A stretch of DNA of 64,000 nucleotides from Planctomycetaceae bacterium (GTDB lineage Bacteria; Planctomycetota; Planctomycetia; Pirellulales; Pirellulaceae), in assembly GCA_018660825.1 (NCBI GenBank), contig JABJJO010000200.1, positions 42,505 through 106,504 on the forward strand, given 5' to 3'. Each line of letters begins with the position of its first letter. The stretch's first letter is position 1. Below the pieces are notes generated by a model. That model was given only the letters and a program-made list of their open reading frames with translations. It ran no database searches and was not told the origin of the DNA. This document shows positions 37,170 to 46,746 of this stretch, piece after piece. A program made the translations under genes and the position numbers.

Positions 37170-38156
37170 ATGAAATTCACTGGATGCAAAAGCAGCGAAA
37201 GTTCAATTAACCGCCGGCAGTTCAATGGCATCGCCACATCACTGGCATTGCTCGGTAGCACAACGGTCCGCGCCCAAGACGCCATCTCAGAATTTGCCCC
37301 CGTATATCAACTGGGGACTGTCAAACACTATAAGATCGGTCTAACTCTGAGGGCACCCAACGCCTATTGTGCCAACGTCTATTTCACAGCCAATGTGCCC
37401 GCAAATTGGCCCGGCGAGCAAACCGTCAAAGTTGCCAATGAACAATTCACGAGACACATAACTCAATACAAATATCGCGATGGGCTACACGGCCTCAAGC
37501 AAATGCTCGTCTTCATTCCTCAAGTTCCTGCTGGGCAAACCGCCATGGCACACGTCACCTTTGAAGTCATGAAAAACACCGTGCAATTACCCGCCAACGT
37601 CGACGGTCTAACAATCACCACAACATTGCCTCGTATCGTACGATATTTCCTAGGAGTCAGCCCGCTCATTGAATCGCGCAATGCTATCATTTTAAAAAAA
37701 GCAAATGAAATTACCCAAGACGCGACATCCGCTTGGAAACGAGTCGAACTTGTGTACGATTGGATTCGGGAAAATATCATGTACCAAGACGGCAAACGCA
37801 ATAGCGCCTTGAGAACATTACAAGCGGGGTTCGGTGAAAAGGAATCACTGACAAGTTTGTTTGTCGCGATGTGTCGCAATTTGAAAATTCCCGCCAGAAC
37901 AGTCTGGGTGCCAGATCACAACTACGCAGAGTTCTATCTACAAGCGCCCGATGGTACAGGCCATTGGTTTCCTTGTGAGCTTTCCGGTCGTCGATCATTT
38001 GGTGAATTAGCAGACAACAAACCAATGCTGTTGCGGGGTGACAATTTCCGCGTGCCCGAGAAACAGACGCCACAGCGTTATGTAGCAGAACATCTCAAAG
38101 CATCCGGCGGAGCGAAACCCCAAGTCCAATTTGTCCGCGAATATACACAGATCTAG
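37170..38156 (+). CDS. Transglutaminase-like protein lacking the catalytic Cys
   Basis: A 328-residue exported protein; start ATG 37170, giving a Tat-like N-terminus (SINRRQFNGIA then a hydrophobic core ending VRAQ). The C-terminal half (about 190-300) is a transglutaminase-like domain: VYDWIRENI, GFGEKESLTSLFVAMCRNLKIPAR, VPDHNYAEFYL, HWFPCE. In the neighbour 38193-39224 the same block reads GKGDCEELTSLFIAICRNQ with the Cys at residue 224. Here position 224 is Lys, so the thiol catalysis of the family is not possible. His250 is kept. It looks like a tandem duplicate that became a non-enzymatic partner or binding protein. Confidence 0.85.
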   Translation: MKFTGCKSSESSINRRQFNGIATSLALLGSTTVRAQDAISEFAPVYQLGTVKHYKIGLTLRAPNAYCANVYFTANVPANWPGEQTVKVANEQFTRHITQYKYRDGLHGLKQMLVFIPQVPAGQTAMAHVTFEVMKNTVQLPANVDGLTITTTLPRIVRYFLGVSPLIESRNAIILKKANEITQDATSAWKRVELVYDWIRENIMYQDGKRNSALRTLQAGFGEKESLTSLFVAMCRNLKIPARTVWVPDHNYAEFYLQAPDGTGHWFPCELSGRRSFGELADNKPMLLRGDNFRVPEKQTPQRYVAEHLKASGGAKPQVQFVREYTQI

Positions 38157-38192
38157 ATTCCGTGGATCCCAACTCCGAAACCTAGGCTCGTT

Positions 38193-39224
38193 ATGAACCG
38201 AACAGTATTTCTACCGATGCTAACTCTAGCCGCTATGCTCTTGCTGCTCCACCCATTCTCAACTGGGCTGTCTGCTCAAATGGCGACATTTCCGCCCCGA
38301 CCGACCCATCAACGGTCACTGGATAACATCGGTCTCGCAAATTCTCACAAACAACAGTGGGAAATCGGAATGACAATTAAGTCACCGGGGGTGTTGACCG
38401 GCGTGGTTGGTACAGTCACATTGCCACTCGATTGGCCTGAACAAAAGGTTACAATTATCAAGCAAGAGGTACCAGCGGGGATTAAAGTTCAGCCGAGAAT
38501 CATTGGCAGTGACGTCAAGCAGATGTTGATCACGATCGCTCGCGTCAACCCGACCCAAGAGTTGCGAATTAGTTTTACCGTCGAGGTAGAGCGTTGGTCA
38601 ATCACCACCCCGCAGCGAACTCACGAGTTAAAAATTCCGGCAGTGGTGGCTCCTGAGCTACGCAAGTATATGGGAATCAGTCCATCTATCGAGACAACAA
38701 ATCCGTTAATAGTCAAAGCATCGACAGGCATTGGAACTACCGCAGAAAATGATTGGCAGCATGTCGAAATGATATACGACTGGGTGCGAAAGAACATCCG
38801 CTACGAGTTTGACAAAGAGCTACAAGGCGCGCTGACGGCGCTGCGTAGCGGCAAGGGAGATTGCGAGGAACTGACGAGTTTATTTATTGCGATTTGCCGC
38901 AACCAGGGGATCCCCGCACGTAGTGTATGGATTCCTGGACACTGTTATCCCGAGTTCTATTTAGTAGATCGCGCTGGCAACGGTTATTGGTTTCCCGCGC
39001 AAGTTGCTGGAACACGCAGTTTCGGATCTATGCCCGAACGACGCCCGGTGTTGCAAAAGGGTGACAACTTTCGCATTCCAGGAAACCCACGTCCCCAACG
39101 ATACGTTGCCGAGACATTCAAAGCCACGCGTTATTCTCAACCACCAACCGTACAATTCTTCCGCCGCCAAGTCACCGCACCTACCGTCAAATCCGACGAT
39201 CCCTTTGCCCCTGTGCTGAAATAA
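38193..39224 (+). CDS. Transglutaminase-like cysteine protein
   Basis: A 343-residue protein with a signal peptide (about residues 1-28). It has a beta-rich middle and a transglutaminase-like domain with Cys224 (GKGDCEELTS) and His250 (IPGHCYPEFYL) in the normal spacing. The usual third residue, an Asp after the tryptophan, is Gln270 (YWFPAQ). Length and order match the upstream paralogue position by position across the domain. The family includes proteases and amidases acting on peptides or crosslinks in the envelope; the substrate is unknown. It sits 36 bases downstream of the inactive paralogue, so the two are probably co-expressed. Confidence 0.88.
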   Translation: MNRTVFLPMLTLAAMLLLLHPFSTGLSAQMATFPPRPTHQRSLDNIGLANSHKQQWEIGMTIKSPGVLTGVVGTVTLPLDWPEQKVTIIKQEVPAGIKVQPRIIGSDVKQMLITIARVNPTQELRISFTVEVERWSITTPQRTHELKIPAVVAPELRKYMGISPSIETTNPLIVKASTGIGTTAENDWQHVEMIYDWVRKNIRYEFDKELQGALTALRSGKGDCEELTSLFIAICRNQGIPARSVWIPGHCYPEFYLVDRAGNGYWFPAQVAGTRSFGSMPERRPVLQKGDNFRIPGNPRPQRYVAETFKATRYSQPPTVQFFRRQVTAPTVKSDDPFAPVLK

Positions 39225-39245
39225 AATTCCAGACTTGGAATTTTA
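39222..39245 (+). terminator. Perfect hairpin TAAAATTCCA-GACT-TGGAATTTTA at the stop codon
   Basis: A 10-base perfect inverted repeat with a 4-base loop starts on the stop codon of the transglutaminase-like gene. It is AT-rich and its right arm ends in TTTTA, so it could end transcription of the pair. The U-run is part of the stem, so this is a weaker case than a classic terminator. Confidence 0.5.
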
Positions 39246-39725
39246 CGTCGATCTGCACACCCGCTGCGAGACTGCCGATATCGCTTCGCGCTAATCGTTG
39301 GGTTTGATCCGCATCGTTTTGCCCAACTGCAAGCAGTGCGGTCTCAGCAAGGGCCTAGGAATAACGAACCGACAGTTTATGAGAAGATTCAGTGCATGTG
39401 AATTAGTCAAACGTGAAAAACGCTATTGGCAAGCTGAATTTTCACATAAGTGGTTTGCCATTCTTTGCGCCTTGATTTATTCGCATTACGCATCGATAGA
39501 GTTAGTACTATGTTTTAGCGATACCGGAGATTGGCTACCTATCGCTTCTCGTCGGCGTAGTCCACTTTTTTGGACTCTTCCGGGCATTTGGCGAGTCAAA
39601 GCACACACTCTACGACAAACTGTCCGCAACGGCCGTTGGGCAAACAATATAAACCTTCAAATAACTTAAGCTTAATTAACTAGCAACATGTCTCTAGGTG
39701 TGTTGTTAGTTTTCTAAAGCCGCAT
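39246..39725. other. Intergenic region without a supported gene
   Basis: About 480 bases between the transglutaminase-like gene and the 3' end of the minus-strand HEAT-like gene. One open frame (39298-39669, TTG start, 123 codons) crosses it. It has no Shine-Dalgarno, no motif and a Cys/Trp/Arg-rich composition unlike its neighbours, so I do not call it. No repeat or RNA gene was seen. Confidence 0.5.
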
Positions 39726-40949
39726 TCAATTTTGAGCGTCACGGCGAAGATTAATGTTCTGAGGCGTGTTCAAGCGGATGTACCATTGCATCCACAGGTT
39801 TTGGTCGTAACCAAAATTCACGCCTTCCGGAACTATCGCTAAAATCGCAGAATGCACCGAACGATTCGTCAGGTATTGCTCGACAACCTTTGGTTTGCCA
39901 CCAAAATTCAGACCGCCCAATCCTGGTTGGTTCGGCGAGAAGTTCGCGTTAATATTATTACCACCACCTACCGTATAGGTATGCTTAGTACGCAGTGCTT
40001 TGATCAATGGCAATAACGCGTCCGCCATCGCTAACTCACCCAATGCATAGCCCCCGTTGTTTACCAATTGATTATCACTCGCATCTAACAACGAAATAAA
40101 GAAGAACATCGCGGAACGACTTTGCCACTTCCGTAGTTGACTCAGGCAACGTTGCCGCAAGACATCGTCGGGGTCCATTGAAATACACTTCAGCATCGCC
40201 TCGACCGGAACATTGCCTCCGATAGCAATCAACACTTCGAGGTACATAAACTTCATGTCTCGTGATAACTGCACTTGGTTAAGCCGCTCGGCCAAAGTCT
40301 TTGTCGCGCGATAATCTTTAATCGCTTTGATATTCGCGATCGCTTCGCCAGCCTTTGCCGGGTTATGCAAAATAGTAGATTCCCAACGCATAATCTTGTT
40401 GCGCCATTGAATCTCAGCATCTTCCACATCTTCATTAGCTTGTTTTACTGCCAGTTCTTGCTTGGTACGCCAACGACCTCCATCACGCACGAAACCCTGT
40501 TGTCGCATCAAGACGTCTTCTTTGCGCCAAAGTCCGTTAATCTTCACGAAACCAAGTTTCTCACGCACCGCGGCATTATCTGGGTCAAGACGCAGGACCT
40601 CTAGCAAATGGAAATCCCGTTGTTCAAAGAGATTCACTGAAGCACATTTACGGGCCATATCCAAATGGCCCGCAACTGTATTGGGCACCTTGGGTAACGA
40701 TTCCTCGTATTGCTGTAACACCTGTGGTTTGCTAACAACCTTGCGTACCTGCTTTGCGGACAAAACAAGTTTCCCAATCGATGTCTCAATTTCATAAGTC
40801 GTCCGCGGGTCTTGGTCAGGATTAAGCAACTTACCTTCAATCGCACTACCGGTCGACAAGTGAAACGTTTCCGCAAAAACCATCACCGCGGCAAACTGAC
40901 ACAATAGAACTGTACAACAAAAGCTAATTCTTCTTGTCCTAATCTCCAT
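39726..40949 (-). CDS. Exported HEAT-like repeat protein, planctomycete type
   Basis: A 407-residue protein with a signal peptide (residues about 1-26, ending VFAE). The N-terminal part (FHLSTGSAIEGKLLN...KLVLSAKQVRKVV) looks like a short beta domain. The middle has TPR-like helices (LEVLRLDPDNAAVREKLGF) and GLWRKEDVL/GRWRTKQEL stretches. The C-terminal part has HEAT-like helices (ALGELAMADALLPLIKAL). It would be a periplasmic scaffold or adaptor. No enzyme motif is visible. It stands alone on the minus strand. Confidence 0.72.
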   Translation of the reverse strand: MEIRTRRISFCCTVLLCQFAAVMVFAETFHLSTGSAIEGKLLNPDQDPRTTYEIETSIGKLVLSAKQVRKVVSKPQVLQQYEESLPKVPNTVAGHLDMARKCASVNLFEQRDFHLLEVLRLDPDNAAVREKLGFVKINGLWRKEDVLMRQQGFVRDGGRWRTKQELAVKQANEDVEDAEIQWRNKIMRWESTILHNPAKAGEAIANIKAIKDYRATKTLAERLNQVQLSRDMKFMYLEVLIAIGGNVPVEAMLKCISMDPDDVLRQRCLSQLRKWQSRSAMFFFISLLDASDNQLVNNGGYALGELAMADALLPLIKALRTKHTYTVGGGNNINANFSPNQPGLGGLNFGGKPKVVEQYLTNRSVHSAILAIVPEGVNFGYDQNLWMQWYIRLNTPQNINLRRDAQN

Positions 40950-41127
40950 GTACCAATGCCTCTATAAATCACTTACTTTTAGTTAGTGCTACTACCGATA
41001 AGTATAGAACTGTTTGGTTTTAATGGCAAAGTAATTCTGCGTGAACCAATGACAACTTATTCGTATTTATCGTCAAGCCAACGACCTTTCGTTGAAACTA
41101 TTCACGATTACCCGAGGGAACTTCATT

Positions 41128-41589
41128 ATGTATGGAAGCAAATGGATACGTGTCGGCTCACTTTTTGCGGCATTTGGTGTCACTTGTGGTGCTCTAGGGG
41201 CCCATGCCCTGAAAACACACCTCGCCACAGACACAATGTTTGATGTGCAAACTACACAAACAATTCTGGACAATTGGTCAACAGCAGTGCTGTATATCCT
41301 GGTCCATAGCATAGCCATCATCCTTACCGGACTTGTATCAGCAAACGTCTGCTCGAAACTCCTCACCTACGCCGGTAGTTTCTTTACCCTAGGTATCATC
41401 GGATTCAGTGGTGGACTATTAGTCTATAATGCTACGCTCGTAATCAGCGGAACCAAGTTGTTACCAATCGTCATCGCCGCCGTCCCATTAGGCGGAATTT
41501 CTTTCATCATTGGTTGGTGTTGCCTGGCCGCCTCACTTTGGACTAGCAATACATCTAACATCAAAACGAGAACCGCCCGACACCTATAA
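41128..41589 (+). CDS. DUF423 family membrane protein
   Basis: A 153-residue membrane protein with about four helices. DUF423 features are visible: an N-terminal LFAAFGVTCGALGAHALK, the following WSTAVLYILVHSIAIIL, and LGIIGFSGGLLVYNATLVI. The GAFGAHALK-like start is the family hallmark. Start ATG 41128 with GAGGGA nine bases upstream, not the longer frame at 41092. The family's function is not known. It is convergent with the secretin gene, with the shared terminator between them. Confidence 0.88.
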   Translation: MYGSKWIRVGSLFAAFGVTCGALGAHALKTHLATDTMFDVQTTQTILDNWSTAVLYILVHSIAIILTGLVSANVCSKLLTYAGSFFTLGIIGFSGGLLVYNATLVISGTKLLPIVIAAVPLGGISFIIGWCCLAASLWTSNTSNIKTRTARHL

Positions 41590-41613
41590 CCTGCGGCAAC
41601 TACACCCTTGCAT

Positions 41614-41638
41614 AAAAAAACCCCGACCGAAGTCGAGG
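41614..41638 (-). terminator. Rho-independent terminator, UUCG loop
   Basis: Read on the minus strand: CCTCGAC, TTCG, GTCGGGG, then seven T. A 7-base stem with one G-U pair and a stable UUCG tetraloop ends in a U-run. It lies 73 bases past the stop of the secretin gene and is its terminator. It may also end transcription of the DUF423 gene from the other side, where the U-run is weaker. Confidence 0.9.
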
Positions 41639-41711
41639 TCTGTTTCCAACAACCCATTTTAGCAAACCCAACTGGGATGTCGCCATAGATTGCGAGAGGC
41701 TTTGTTGCGGT

Positions 41712-44700
41712 TTATAGATCGTCGGCCGTGATACCAGTTTGACGTTTCTCTTCTTCCTCTTGGATAATAATCCGGGGAGTGACCATCATCATCAAACTTT
41801 CGGTATCGCGCCCGATACCGACGTTTTTGAACAAGCGACTGATGTACGGCAACTGAGCCAGCATCGGCACACCACGTTCAGATCGGCCTTCTGCAAGTCG
41901 CTTGATGCCGCCTAGCAAAACAGTACCTCCATCGGGAACACTAACCGTGGTTGAAACTGAAGTAAAGTTAAACGTTGGTAACTGTACCGTGGTACCACGC
42001 GAAGTTTGTGCTTGGTTATTACGGGTAACTGGATTTCCCGCGGCATCCAAAACCGTTTCACCGGTGCTCGTCGTCGTTTCACCGTCGAAGGTAAACTCTT
42101 CAACATTACCAATTCGGCTAAAGAAAGGCACCAATGTCAGTCGCACGAAACGACGATCTTCCGAGACAACAGCTTGCACGCTCATCGTTGTACCCTCACC
42201 AAGCACAACAATAATCGGTTGGTGTGCAACCGCAAAGTCACCCACAACTGGTGTGAGTCCTGTCACGAAAGGCCGTTGACTTAGATCGCTTACTGATGCT
42301 GTTTGACCATTAAACAAAGTCACTTTTGGTGCGGTCAGCACGTTACTTCGAGTATCACCTTGGGCTGCCTCGAGCAAGAAAAACACTTCAATGTCACTGA
42401 GAATTGCGAAACCAAACTGAGCAGCCGTTCCTGCGTCATACGCTCCAAATTGAGGTATCGCCGATGCATATGCGTCGTTCTGGTCAAACACTAAGTCCAA
42501 GTCAATGGTTGGGCCTTGACTATCCAAACCAAACATCGCAGATGGCCCACTGTCGTCTTGAATTTGACTTGGATCGACGTTGTCATCGATTTCAAAGTCG
42601 AAGTCGATCCCAATTCGTTCGAAAAAGTTGTCCGTCAAGGTAATCATGCGAACTTCGATCGTCACCTGCAAATCTTGCGATTTACGTAATTGTTCTAGCA
42701 AGTCACGAATATCTTCATGAACCTGCTGCGTTGCACTTACAACCAAACTTAGGTTGCCTGGGAATGGCTGAATCGTTCCCGAACCACCTTGATCGTCCCA
42801 TGAAAGCGGTTCAATGGTTGATTTAATCAGGTTGATTAACGTGTCGAAGTCGGCTTGAGCCGCTCCACCCTGCCCACCAGCGGACATCGTTGGATTATTA
42901 CCCAAGGAGCTAGCACCAGGCATAAGCCCGTCTAGCGGCATTTGCCCAAGAACAGATGAATTCTGAGATACAGCACCAGTGAGGTTTGCTGACGCGAAGT
43001 TCATTGGCATCTTCGCACCGCTGCTATTCATTCCATAGTTTTCGTTAGCAGCTCGAATTGCGGCAGGTAGCCCAACATTAAAGCCAGGCACAAAGTTTGG
43101 AATCCCAATGACAAGATCCGCAACATTATACACATTTTGGTAAACCTCGAGGTCCCTGGCTTGTTCGCTCGTAATCAACAATACTTCGTTGCGGATAACG
43201 TAACTCAATCGCAACTCGTCTAAGATTAAAGCCAACGCACTGCGGAATGACACCGGCTGAGACAGTGTAATCGAAACAGGAGTTTCACTCGTGATTCCCT
43301 CAGCACCAATGCCTTGAGCGTCAACGTGTACGTTAACACCCGTCATACGCGCCAATGTATCAATCACAACACTTAATGGTGTGTCAGTGAAATTGACGTC
43401 AACTGGCTGTGCCAAAGCCTGCTGAATTTTCAACCCTGCCGGCGATAGATTTGAACCCGTTCGTTCTAATAGTTTTCGACGAGATGCGGTTAACGATTCC
43501 CAGTTTTTCGCATCAAAGCGTAGAGGCAATCGAGTATCCATTGGCAATTTCGAACGATCCACATCTTCTAGTGCATCGAATGTCGCTTGTTCGTACAAGT
43601 CACCAAAGGATTGTTGATCAGCATGCCGGCGGATAAATTTACTCTTCCAGATCAAATTCTGCACAACCGCATCATTAGGGGCAATCGCTTTAGCCTTTTT
43701 TGCGATGACTTCAGCTTCCGCGTATCGCCGTTCGTCCAACAATGAATTAAAATCATCGACCAAAATTGATATCTGGTCGCGGTTTTCCAGAACATCAGCC
43801 TGACCTTGCTTAACGCGTGCCCGCGTTGCTTGATTTTTTTCATCTAGCTCAATATCCGACAGATTCGCTGTCAAATACTGCTCCAAGCTCGTAACACTGC
43901 GGTCAACAATCGCTAGCAGACGCCCTTTGTTGGCTTGGTCCAACTCAGCGGTTTCTACTTTATTTCGCAATGCCAACAGGTTCTCCATCGCACCGCGCGG
44001 ATTGTCTGCAGTCATATCTTCAGCGATCTTCTGTTCCGCCATAATTTCACTAAACAACTTCTGACGCAACAATTGCTGGGTTGCATCAATCCGGTTTAGC
44101 GGATTCGCTGCATCCAAGACACCACTGTCTCGATTCACACCAACTGAAATCAAACGAATCTTTTCTTGTATGTCTCGCCGCAGAACCGGATCAACGTTGG
44201 CCTGATACCTCCAGGCCTCTTGGAATTTAGCTAAGGCTAGCGGTCGATCCTGTGCTTGTAACGCTGCAATACCTTGTTGATACAAACCGCGTGCTTGAGC
44301 TGAAACCTGTTCATTACCACCGAATTGAGCAGGAGTTGAATTCGAAGCAACCGCTACTTGACTCGGGTTCTGAGCAGGGCGATATATACTTGGCCGAATA
44401 ACACCAACGCCAGGTTGACCTGAAACGACTTGTGCTGCTATAGCAGGTGTCATTTTATCTAAACGTAATCGCACTTGCCAAGTCCGCAATTCGCTACCGA
44501 CAAAAGCACTATCAGGAACTCGCAAACCTTCCGCTCGAACCAACGCTTGCTGAGCCGCCGATAAATCACCACGGTCCATTGCAACTTGGCTAACGCTCAA
44601 CAACTGCAATACTTGTTGTTTGGCATCCGAAATCGCAACATTGGCGACCGCTGTCCGTGGTCGAATTATCAATTGATTTTGAGGAACACCAGCCTGCTGT

Positions 44701-45329
44701 AATTCTGCCGCCAACTGATTTGGACCGAATTCATTATTACCAAAAGGTACTCCAAAGCTAGCAGCATGATGGTACCAACCCACAGCAGACTTAATATCGC
44801 CTACTCGTATCGCATTGCGAGCTTGGCTTAAAGCAGTCACCGCTTGCGATTTAGCCTGTTGTGCATTCAGCCGCGGTGCTGCTTGATTTTGATCTACTTG
44901 CGAAACGTCGCCAACACTGACTTGTGCGGGTTGCTGCTGAGCTGCCACTTGCATTGCTGCTCGTACTTTCTGCGGTGTATCCTCAAACCGCACAGTCAAC
45001 GCATCGTATTGTGGATTCAACCGCTCAGCTTTAGTTACATAATCGCTGGCCAATGCATAATCGCTTTGTTGCATTGCTTGCCTTGCTAGCTTGAGCCATT
45101 GTGCGGCTTCAGCACGAATTGCTTTACTCTCAGTTACCGTGGCCTGCCCTTTCACAACGGTCTGTTGCGTGAGGCCCACAAAACATAGATTCACAGCTAG
45201 GGCTGCGATCAGAATTCGATATACCGGTTTCAATGCAAAACTCCTGTTGCCGTTTAGTAAATATTGAGAAGAATTATTTTTCATTTTTTTCCCGTGAGGG
45301 TCACTTTTATTTGCGAACTGCTTCAACAT
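41712..45329 (-). CDS. Secretin (GspD/PulD-like) with long TPR-like N-terminus
   Basis: A protein of about 1200 residues. N-terminus: a signal peptide and a long helical, Gln/Ala-rich region with TPR-like repeats (W..LARQAMQQSDYALASDYVTKAERLNP; LVRAEGLRVPDS). An STN/N0-like domain (about 630-710, VDVNFTDTPLSVVIDTLARMTGVNV) is followed by an N-domain. The C-terminal secretin core (about 945-1175) has TLFNGQTASV, VPDGGTVLLGGI and PYISRLFK. It would form an outer-membrane ring for a secretion or pilus machine. The start is ambiguous: ATG 45329 or ATG 45284. The minus-strand terminator lies 73 bases downstream. Confidence 0.9.
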   Translation of the reverse strand: MLKQFANKSDPHGKKMKNNSSQYLLNGNRSFALKPVYRILIAALAVNLCFVGLTQQTVVKGQATVTESKAIRAEAAQWLKLARQAMQQSDYALASDYVTKAERLNPQYDALTVRFEDTPQKVRAAMQVAAQQQPAQVSVGDVSQVDQNQAAPRLNAQQAKSQAVTALSQARNAIRVGDIKSAVGWYHHAASFGVPFGNNEFGPNQLAAELQQAGVPQNQLIIRPRTAVANVAISDAKQQVLQLLSVSQVAMDRGDLSAAQQALVRAEGLRVPDSAFVGSELRTWQVRLRLDKMTPAIAAQVVSGQPGVGVIRPSIYRPAQNPSQVAVASNSTPAQFGGNEQVSAQARGLYQQGIAALQAQDRPLALAKFQEAWRYQANVDPVLRRDIQEKIRLISVGVNRDSGVLDAANPLNRIDATQQLLRQKLFSEIMAEQKIAEDMTADNPRGAMENLLALRNKVETAELDQANKGRLLAIVDRSVTSLEQYLTANLSDIELDEKNQATRARVKQGQADVLENRDQISILVDDFNSLLDERRYAEAEVIAKKAKAIAPNDAVVQNLIWKSKFIRRHADQQSFGDLYEQATFDALEDVDRSKLPMDTRLPLRFDAKNWESLTASRRKLLERTGSNLSPAGLKIQQALAQPVDVNFTDTPLSVVIDTLARMTGVNVHVDAQGIGAEGITSETPVSITLSQPVSFRSALALILDELRLSYVIRNEVLLITSEQARDLEVYQNVYNVADLVIGIPNFVPGFNVGLPAAIRAANENYGMNSSGAKMPMNFASANLTGAVSQNSSVLGQMPLDGLMPGASSLGNNPTMSAGGQGGAAQADFDTLINLIKSTIEPLSWDDQGGSGTIQPFPGNLSLVVSATQQVHEDIRDLLEQLRKSQDLQVTIEVRMITLTDNFFERIGIDFDFEIDDNVDPSQIQDDSGPSAMFGLDSQGPTIDLDLVFDQNDAYASAIPQFGAYDAGTAAQFGFAILSDIEVFFLLEAAQGDTRSNVLTAPKVTLFNGQTASVSDLSQRPFVTGLTPVVGDFAVAHQPIIVVLGEGTTMSVQAVVSEDRRFVRLTLVPFFSRIGNVEEFTFDGETTTSTGETVLDAAGNPVTRNNQAQTSRGTTVQLPTFNFTSVSTTVSVPDGGTVLLGGIKRLAEGRSERGVPMLAQLPYISRLFKNVGIGRDTESLMMMVTPRIIIQEEEEKRQTGITADDL

Positions 45330-45658
45330 GGATTAACCACCATTTTGCCAAGCTGACTGACTAAAAACTAAAAACTAACGTTTTAACCTACAAAAGTGCG
45401 ACCCCCAGTCACTTTTAACAATAAATTTTCTCACAATTTACTCCGCAAGAATTTCCTTTGTGGGCTGTAATTAATGTTGTTTGGCATATGGGTCAAGGCC
45501 ACTTTCACAACAACACCGAAAAGTTTTGGTGAACATGTCCATCCTGGTCGATTTATTAGCTAATCCAAGTTATCAATCAGCGCCTATAATTACCCATAGC
45601 GACACCGCAACTGCTTTTCTTAAACTCGCAGCAAATCATCACGCAGGGAAATACAAGC
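45330..45658. other. Divergent intergenic region between secretin and VWA genes
   Basis: About 330 bases that must hold promoters for both divergent genes. I see an ACTAAAAACTAAAAACTAAC short tandem (45360-45379) and AT-rich stretches but no clear regulatory repeat. One plus-strand frame (45481-45783) overlaps the VWA gene and shows no family feature; I treat it as chance. Confidence 0.4.
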
Positions 45659-46687
45659 TTGCAATCCAAACCTCACAAATCGAACTACGCCTGGATCTAT
45701 TCGGTGATCCTCCATGTCGTTTTGTTTGTAGCGATCGCTCTATTGTGGGCGCAAAGCAGTCCCACAGGAATCGTCGCCAGTGAGTCAGCGCGTAAAGTTG
45801 GGATCGTCATTGCCCAAAACCCCAATGCGAGTACAACAGAGTATTTTCAAGAATCCGATCTGCCCGCGACAACCGACGATCAACAAAACAACCAAGAAGC
45901 CGACAACGTTGGGGGCAGCGCAGCGGCACCCAATGCGTTACCCGACCTAGAACTACCTGACATTGACCTCCCTGGCATGGCAAAGTTAAACGCTCCGGTT
46001 GCATTTGGATCGATCGAAAACGCGTTGTCACCAAGCCAGCTTGCGGGCGGCGTTAAAGGCGAGCACCCGTCAGATGCTGCCATCGCCGCCGCACAGGCAC
46101 GCTTACCGCAAGTCTCAGGTCCTAGTGGGCCAAGCCTGCAGGTCTCATTGTTTGGCAGTGCACCGGCTGTGGGGCACAAGTTTGTTTTTGTCATCGACCG
46201 CAGCAAGAGCATGGGCGGGCAAGGACTCAATGCCATGGCGGCCGCTCAGCAACAACTAGCATCCACACTGCAGAGTTTCAATGAACAATACCACCATTTT
46301 AATATTATTGCCTATCATCACCGCCCAACGTACTTCAAAAAAGGAAACGTCCTTGCCAAATCAACACCTGAAATACTCCAAACCATATCACCGTTTTTTA
46401 ATGGTTTGGCCGCTTTCGGTGGTACCGATCACGAGATGGGATTACTTGCCGCACTGCGTTTTAAGCCCGATGCAATATTCCTGCTTACCGATGGCGGCGA
46501 TCCAGGACTAAACCGCGCACAAATAGGCGACCTCACCCGACACTGCGGATCGCGAACTACCGTACATGCAATTCAATTTGGTTTTGGACCACTCCAAGAT
46601 GAAACAAATTTTATGATTAAGATCGCTGCAGCAACGGGTGGAAATTTCCACTATGTAAACATGAGAGAGTACAAAGACACCCAATAG
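45659..46687 (+). CDS. VWA-domain membrane protein
   Basis: A 342-residue protein with one N-terminal transmembrane helix (about residues 12-31), a Pro/Asp-rich linker and a C-terminal von Willebrand A domain (about 170-335). The metal-ion adhesion site is complete: D180-x-S182-x-S184 in VIDRSKSM, Thr256 in GGTDHEMG and Asp278 in LLTDGGDPG. Such proteins bind partners through a divalent metal. The TTG start at 45659 has AGGGA about ten bases upstream and no better start exists. It is divergent from the secretin gene and 59 bases from the next small gene. Confidence 0.88.
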   Translation: MQSKPHKSNYAWIYSVILHVVLFVAIALLWAQSSPTGIVASESARKVGIVIAQNPNASTTEYFQESDLPATTDDQQNNQEADNVGGSAAAPNALPDLELPDIDLPGMAKLNAPVAFGSIENALSPSQLAGGVKGEHPSDAAIAAAQARLPQVSGPSGPSLQVSLFGSAPAVGHKFVFVIDRSKSMGGQGLNAMAAAQQQLASTLQSFNEQYHHFNIIAYHHRPTYFKKGNVLAKSTPEILQTISPFFNGLAAFGGTDHEMGLLAALRFKPDAIFLLTDGGDPGLNRAQIGDLTRHCGSRTTVHAIQFGFGPLQDETNFMIKIAAATGGNFHYVNMREYKDTQ

Positions 46688-46746
46688 AATACAGGCAGCA
46701 CTACTACGAAACACAAACTCCAACCTTAACCAAACGGAGCTTTGAC

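Noticed and set aside
39298..39669. 123-codon open frame on the plus strand
   Set aside because: TTG start, no Shine-Dalgarno, no motif or export signal, and a Cys/Trp/Arg-rich composition unlike the neighbouring genes; probably chance.
45481..45783. 100-codon open frame upstream of the VWA gene
   Set aside because: It overlaps the VWA gene in another frame and shows no features; treated as chance.
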